DNA of 64,000 bases from Maratus speciosus. Taxonomy: Eukaryota > Arthropoda > Arachnida > Araneae > Salticidae. Position 1 is the stretch's first letter. Each line of letters starts with the position of its first letter. A program made the position numbers and the translations under genes. The DNA lies in NCBI GenBank assembly GCA_963932465.1, contig OZ010786.1, positions 537,605,073-537,669,072 of the forward strand, written 5' to 3'. The notes beneath the pieces were generated by a model. It was not told the origin of the DNA. It was given only the letters and a program-made list of their open reading frames with translations, and did no database searches. Positions 59,706-64,000 of this stretch are shown here, in pieces.

Positions 59706-59779
59706 TTTTTTTTTTTTTTTGGTTTTATGGATTAGGATATTATTGGACTACCTCTCAGCTAAGTAATTTGGATTTTTTT

Positions 59780-60560
59780 TTTTTAATCATTAGATGCCAT
59801 TACTGAAGTTTTAAAGATATTTAGTGACGACAGTGCAAGACTGCGCAGTGCCAAAATGTGCATAAGTGCGGACCTGTTTGTGAAAATACTGCTGCAGTTG
59901 CTAAAGCAGGATTTAAATTAACGGTTCTATAGCCTTTCAAAAAACCTTATTTTATATACTGACTATTCAGGGAGCAAGGTCGTTAGAAAGACCATTAGAA
60001 TCAAAACTTTGTGTACCACATTGTCACAGATCACTCTGAAAATGAGGAGGAAAGAGAACTGCTTTCAAATGAAAATTATACTTTAGAAAAGGCAGAAAAG
60101 CTATGTAAAGAAAATAAGCACGCTCAATGTAAAATAAACCCAACTTCGGTTTCGCAAGGTATAGATTCGACTCTAACAACTCCATATTGCGTCAAATTAA
60201 CAGAGCTGTCACTGTATCCAGATATGCTGCGATAATATAATGAGATGTGCAGAAAATCGAAATTTTAAGTAGTTCACCGCAAAAAATGCAGTTTGAAGAT
60301 CACGCTGCAGAAGAAAAGTGAAAAACTTTACATAAAAAAAAGAGTGAAAGTAAACTCAAGAAGCGAAAAATTACACCAAAGAAAAAAACTGTAAATGTTT
60401 CCATACGTATTAGAAATCTATAGAGATAAAAAATAGAGGCTTAGATTGAGTGTATTTTTTACAGAGATTGGTGGCTCGAAGTGTTTTCAGACTACACCGG
60501 TAGTGGTCACTACAAATGTGACGTATGTGAGTGAAAAGCTTCCATTTTTTATATTAAGCA
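59780..60560 (+). other. Unrecognised region with short open frames
   Basis: A stop-free stretch near 59790-59925 and a 74-codon frame at 60011-60235 lie on the plus strand, followed by Lys-rich text and a TTTTTTACAG acceptor-like tract near 60456-60465. I cannot match any of it to a family. It may be an old coding remnant, but chance frames are equally likely. Confidence 0.25.
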
Positions 60561-60984
60561 CTCTTGCATACTTGCTGCGCACACTTGCCCTCAATTGTTG
60601 TTGAAAAGTGCGCATTCAGGAGAATAATCTTTTTTCAAATAATACCGAAAGTGTTTCTTAAAAGTTGATTATTGAAATTTTTTTGTCAACTTCATAATTT
60701 AAGATTGGATATAAACTGTTACATCATCTCTTAAATATTTGCATTTATTGTTATTTAATAGAATACCTAGCGCAATCATGCACCAACTTACCCTACAATT
60801 ATTAAAATATACAGTAATGCTTCGTTTTTAACACTTTCCAACAAAGTTGAAAATCGCTTATGACTTCGGTTTGACTGTCCGTCTGTCTGCGCTCTAACTC
60901 CCGTAAACATACTCGGATTGCCCTGAAAATTTTGAATGTTATTGATGTTTAATGTAGAACTTTCCCTATTTCAAATGACGTTTC

Positions 60985-61888
60985 TAGCATGTTTAGTTCA
61001 TTTACAGGGGCAGTCAAAATTTTTCCGTTACATTACGGCCTATGGGAAGAAATCGTTTAAAAGAATTTTTAATGATGTTAGACGCTTTCATGCATTTATT
61101 AAGTGCACTAAACTATGCATTCTGTAGAATAGCGGGTTCAAAGAATATTTATTATACATTTACAGGGCCATACAAAAGAATTTAGTTACATAATGATATA
61201 GGGGTGGAGGGAATTGTTTTGCGGCGTATTTTAATTATGTTAAATTATTTCATATATAATGAAATTGATATACGTCGCTGAGCTTTAGTATAAGTTGCTT
61301 CATGTATAATACGAAGTGCATAGCATTTACATGGACACACAAAATATTTGAGATACTATATTGTATCCGAAATACTCTATACAGTAGCGATGATTACTGG
61401 AAATGCATTTTTAATTATCTTATGCTCTTTTATGTTTCACTATATTTATGAATAGTATATGGTGTGTATAAATGCTATGATTTATATATAGGGCTACACA
61501 AAATAATTCCTAATGGTTACTGGTTATGAGTGCAGATAGCTTAAAAGTGGTTTTTAAATGAGTCATGCATTTTTACGCTGAACTGCATTTAGTTTACTAA
61601 GAAATGTTTGTAGAATATAGATGATATGCAGGATCACGCAAAGAATTAGATACGTGGCCGTCTATAAATGATAATTTCTGGAAATGTGATTTCATTATTT
61701 TTAAGAGTATTTTAGTTTGAATTAAATTTTAGCTAAATAGTGACATGTAATAAAAGTACAAAGTTAACTACAGGGTTGTACAAAAGTATACAAGTATATT
61801 TCAATCTATTAGTATAAATTGCTGAAAGTGAAATTTCAACCTATTGTACGTTTTCTTGCTAAACTAATTTTCCCCATTATATAGTATA
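60985..61888 (+). repeat. Diverged tandem array, TTACAGGG family
   Basis: Six blocks open with TTACAGGG or close variants at about 61005, 61162, 61330, 61489, 61629 and 61771. Each is followed by nCAnACAAAAnAATT-like sequence. Spacing is about 140-168 bp. Better-preserved units continue with TTTCATATATAATGAAATTG. The frame at 60936-61127 is a by-product. The array ends where a mariner-type terminus begins at 61890. Confidence 0.65.
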
Positions 61889-61889
61889 T

Positions 61890-62292
61890 ACAGGGTGATT
61901 CAGCTCGTCGGTGACAAACTTTAAGGATCGATAGAGCACACCTAGACGAACATTTTTGAATAGGGAATGTAGGGTCCCTGACGCGATGGTAAGGCGCTAG
62001 GCGCTTTCGAAAATTTGGGTGCCGAAATTCGAAACGTCATAAAAACTAGGGAAATGGTTAGATTTTCTTGCTTGTTGCGTCGAAATGATTCTGTTTGTTT
62101 AGACTTTCTTCAGTACCAATTTGATAAGCGTATCTCTTAAAACATGGATAGGGGGCGCTGCAGACTTTGGAGAGCTAGACAACAACTTTAAGCCCGTTAT
62201 TTTGATAATTTAACACATGCTCGCCAAAGTTTATACTCTAACTTAAAGTTTGAACCCAAAAGTAGAGCCCTGCAAAAAGCGTAAGAGCCGGA
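61890..62292. mobile_element. Fragment of a mariner-type element end
   Basis: TACAGGGTGATTCAGCTCGT starts a moderately GC-rich stretch. It contains AATGATTCTGTTTGTTTAG and GGATAGGGGGCGCTG, resembling the block at 62375-62450 that follows the next terminus (CATGATTCTGTTTGCTGG and CGATAGGGGGCGCTT). No matching right end is in the window. It may be a related element into which the next one inserted, or part of one compound element. Confidence 0.45.
62146..62162 (+). promoter_or_regulatory. CTCF-core-like motif in element end
   Basis: GGATAGGGGGCGCTG fits the AGGGGGCGCT half of the CTCF core. The same AGGGGGCGCT occurs at 62441-62450 and at 40731-40740 inside other repeats. Motif match only. Confidence 0.25.
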
Positions 62293-64000
62293 ATAAAATG
62301 TCAAAGTACAGGGTGGTCGAAACTCGAAGGCTCCTAAGAGATAAACAAACAGATTTCTTGACTTATGGCATGCATTTTCATGATTCTGTTTGCTGGGGCT
62401 CTCTGAAACTCAGTTGAACGGTACAAAAAGAAACATCGATAGGGGGCGCTTTGGGCAAAAAACATAATTCGTTGACATTTCGGACGCTAACTGGAAACGG
62501 GGCGCTACGATCAGTTAGTAATAATGAAAACACATTTTCTACCTCTGCTCAACACTTCTGAATAAATTTAGACCAAAAACATCAATGATACTGGAAATTT
62601 ATTTACAAAAAATAACACTACAGAAGATGCTCGAAATTTCGACCTTGGGCCATGATGCAGGCTTCGCACCTCCGTCGCATTGAGGAGTGTGTGTTTCCAA
62701 CAATGCCAGGAGTATCTCTGATCTGCCCTGCAGCTGCCACAATGCGCGCCACAAGTTCTTCAGCACTGCTGACAGGTGTATGGTATACCTCGGCCTTCAG
62801 GTAACCCCAAAGGAAGAAATCCAAGCAGGTGAGGTCTGGTGATCGGGCAGGCCAGTGAACTGGACCCCCACGCCCGATCCACCGCTGGCCATACCTTGCG
62901 TTTAGATGGAGACGCACGTCGTTCGTGTAATGGGCCGGAGCTCCATCGTGCTGGAACCACATCTGGCGACGCGAACCTTCGGGTACGTGCGCCTCATCCA
63001 GAAGCTGCGGCAGCACTTGATCCAGGAAAATCAGGTAATTTCCACCTGTCAGCCGTTCAGGTAACAAATAAGGGCCAATGAGGCAATCCCCCAGAATGCC
63101 GGCCCACACATTTACTGAGAAACGCTCCTGGGCTGCTCGGCTTCTGGTTTCATGTGGATTTTCATCACACCACACATGACTGTTGTGGGCGTTCCACATT
63201 CCCTCCCGGCTGAAGGTGGACTCGTCCGTAAACAAAATGCTGTTTACAAAACGGGGATCCCTGGATCTCATCGCCAAGTACCATCTTGAGAATTCCACTC
63301 GAGGGCCAAAATCCTGCTCTCTGAGCAACTGCACCCGCTGGATGTGGTAGGGGTGCAGATTCCGGGAACGTAAGATGCGCCACGCAGTTGCTTGCGAAAT
63401 GCCAACATGTCTGGCGATATCTCTCGTGCTAAGACCTGGGTTGTCCTCAACCAGGTTAAGCACAGCCTCTTCGTTGTCGGGGGTGCTCACTGATCGCTCC
63501 CGTTCAGGCCTGCCTCCGTCGAAAGATCCCGTTGTGGACAACCTCTGGTGTACTCGAGCGAAGAAGGCATGGCAGGGGATTTGCCTGTTGGGGTAACGCT
63601 CGGCGTACAACCGCTGAGCGGCTCGTCCATTACAACCAGCAGCGCCATACGCCAAATGCATGTCAGCCAATTCAGAGTTTGTGTACCGTTCCATCCTACT
63701 ACCGATCTGCAGACAAGTAACCCGAAGCTTAAGTAGGTACCGCACGTTCAAAAGACGTGTCTGCTCATACAACTACGTCATCTCGCGTTGTCGTCTACGC
63801 ATTACGTATCTTTTGCATATCGATATGGTACGATATCTTTTGCATAAATCAGCAAAAAGCACCTTATGTAAATTTTATTGCGCGCATTGTGCATGATTGA
63901 AACCAGCTATGTTTGTTAAAAAAAAAACAAACAAACTGCAGTTTTAATAGCTTCTTATGATAAGTAAATTACTCTCTTGTTTTGTTTCTAACTGATCGTA
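62293..64000 (-). mobile_element. Mariner-superfamily element, left end and intact transposase
   Basis: TACAGGGTGGTCGAAACTCG at about 62311 looks like the terminus, about 300 bp from the transposase stop. The reverse complement of this terminus does not appear before the window ends, so the right boundary is unknown and may lie outside. AT-rich sequence resumes at about 63830, which might mark a truncation. Confidence 0.55.
62618..63694 (-). CDS. Mariner-superfamily (DD41D-spaced) transposase, intact
   Basis: A single uninterrupted frame. I choose the Met of MERYTNSELADMHLAYG as start (358 residues); the open frame extends 26 codons further to 63772, but those look unlike the family. Numbered in the longer 384-residue frame: an N-terminal helix-turn-helix of the DUF4817 kind (33-80), a second helix-turn-helix (101-140, LSTRDIARHVGISQATAWRI), and the DDE domain with D183 (ILFTDEST), D276 (WFQHDGAP) and D318 (SPDLTCLDFFLW). 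I count 41 residues between the second and third acids. Known mariner groups differ by this spacing (DD34D, DD34E, DD41D). A Cys replaces the usual Pro before LD. The protein would bind the element ends and cut and paste it at TA. Clearly GC-rich, with no introns. Decayed relatives lie at 24082 and 37195. Confidence 0.9.
   Translation of the reverse strand: MERYTNSELADMHLAYGAAGCNGRAAQRLYAERYPNRQIPCHAFFARVHQRLSTTGSFDGGRPERERSVSTPDNEEAVLNLVEDNPGLSTRDIARHVGISQATAWRILRSRNLHPYHIQRVQLLREQDFGPRVEFSRWYLAMRSRDPRFVNSILFTDESTFSREGMWNAHNSHVWCDENPHETRSRAAQERFSVNVWAGILGDCLIGPYLLPERLTGGNYLIFLDQVLPQLLDEAHVPEGSRRQMWFQHDGAPAHYTNDVRLHLNARYGQRWIGRGGPVHWPARSPDLTCLDFFLWGYLKAEVYHTPVSSAEELVARIVAAAGQIRDTPGIVGNTHSSMRRRCEACIMAQGRNFEHLL

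Noticed and set aside
62839..63081. Plus-strand and alternate-frame open frames across the intact transposase (62760-63736)
   Set aside because: They are antisense or shifted readings of a GC-rich coding sequence.
1..64000. CRISPR arrays, bacterial operons, ribosome binding sites and rRNA
   Set aside because: Nothing of the kind is present. The sequence is eukaryotic and repeat-rich.

Overview
This window is eukaryotic, AT-rich, non-coding DNA, most likely from an arthropod. No host gene, rRNA or functional tRNA could be recognised. The sequence has long AT-rich stretches, many (TA)n and poly(A) runs, and a dense layer of transposable-element remnants of kinds common in arthropods: Tc1/mariner, piggyBac-type MITEs, a Helitron-like element, a tRNA-derived SINE, a non-LTR RNase H fragment and large foldback elements. 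Which arthropod cannot be decided from what I see.

The only long intact reading frame is a mariner-superfamily transposase at 62618-63694 (-). It has two helix-turn-helix regions and a complete catalytic triad, with 41 residues counted between the second and third acids, and is visibly more GC-rich than its surroundings. Every other coding trace is broken: a Tc1-like element with both ends (4502-6058), a second Tc1-like fragment (42484-42935), relatives of the intact transposase at 24082-24545 and 37195-37760, two remnants of an unclassified transposase-like family (2905-3900 and 53100-54530, the latter inside a 2.3 kb element with matching ends), and a non-LTR RNase H piece (21561-21990).

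Layout. 0-6 kb: an internally deleted arthropod repeat, a transposase-like pseudogene and a Tc1 element. 6.7-7.7 kb and 26.9-28.0 kb: two copies, in opposite orientation, of one 1.1 kb TA-flanked element. 10.4-11.5 kb, 17.8 kb and 60.9-61.9 kb: a diverged satellite-like family whose units carry a TTACAGGG core. 12.1-14.9 kb: a possible hAT-like element with clustered short inverted repeats and a CTCF-like plus NRF1-like motif pair. 18.3-18.9 kb: a 134 bp tandem array. 22.1 kb: a SINE. 25.1-26.1 kb: a Helitron-like element. 31.9-34.2 kb: a large palindrome with tRNA-like segments in both arms. 35.1-38.3 kb: a three-level nest of DNA transposons. 39-40 kb: a 510 bp tandem duplication. 40.1-41.7 and 50.3-51.7 kb: two copies of a foldback element. 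43.1-48.5 kb: a small MITE, a 690 bp duplicated segment with a third displaced part, and a near-perfect 640 bp palindrome. 54.9-56.2 kb: two tandem arrays, one enclosed by an inverted repeat. 56.2-59.4 kb: three small MITEs. 61.9-63.8 kb: the intact transposase and its flank.

The genes form no pathway. The window is a record of successive and nested transposition. Its most notable content is the putatively intact mariner-type transposase, the nested and foldback architectures, and several repeat families present in more than one copy, which allows direct comparison within the window. All alignments were made by eye, so element ends given to the base are best estimates.
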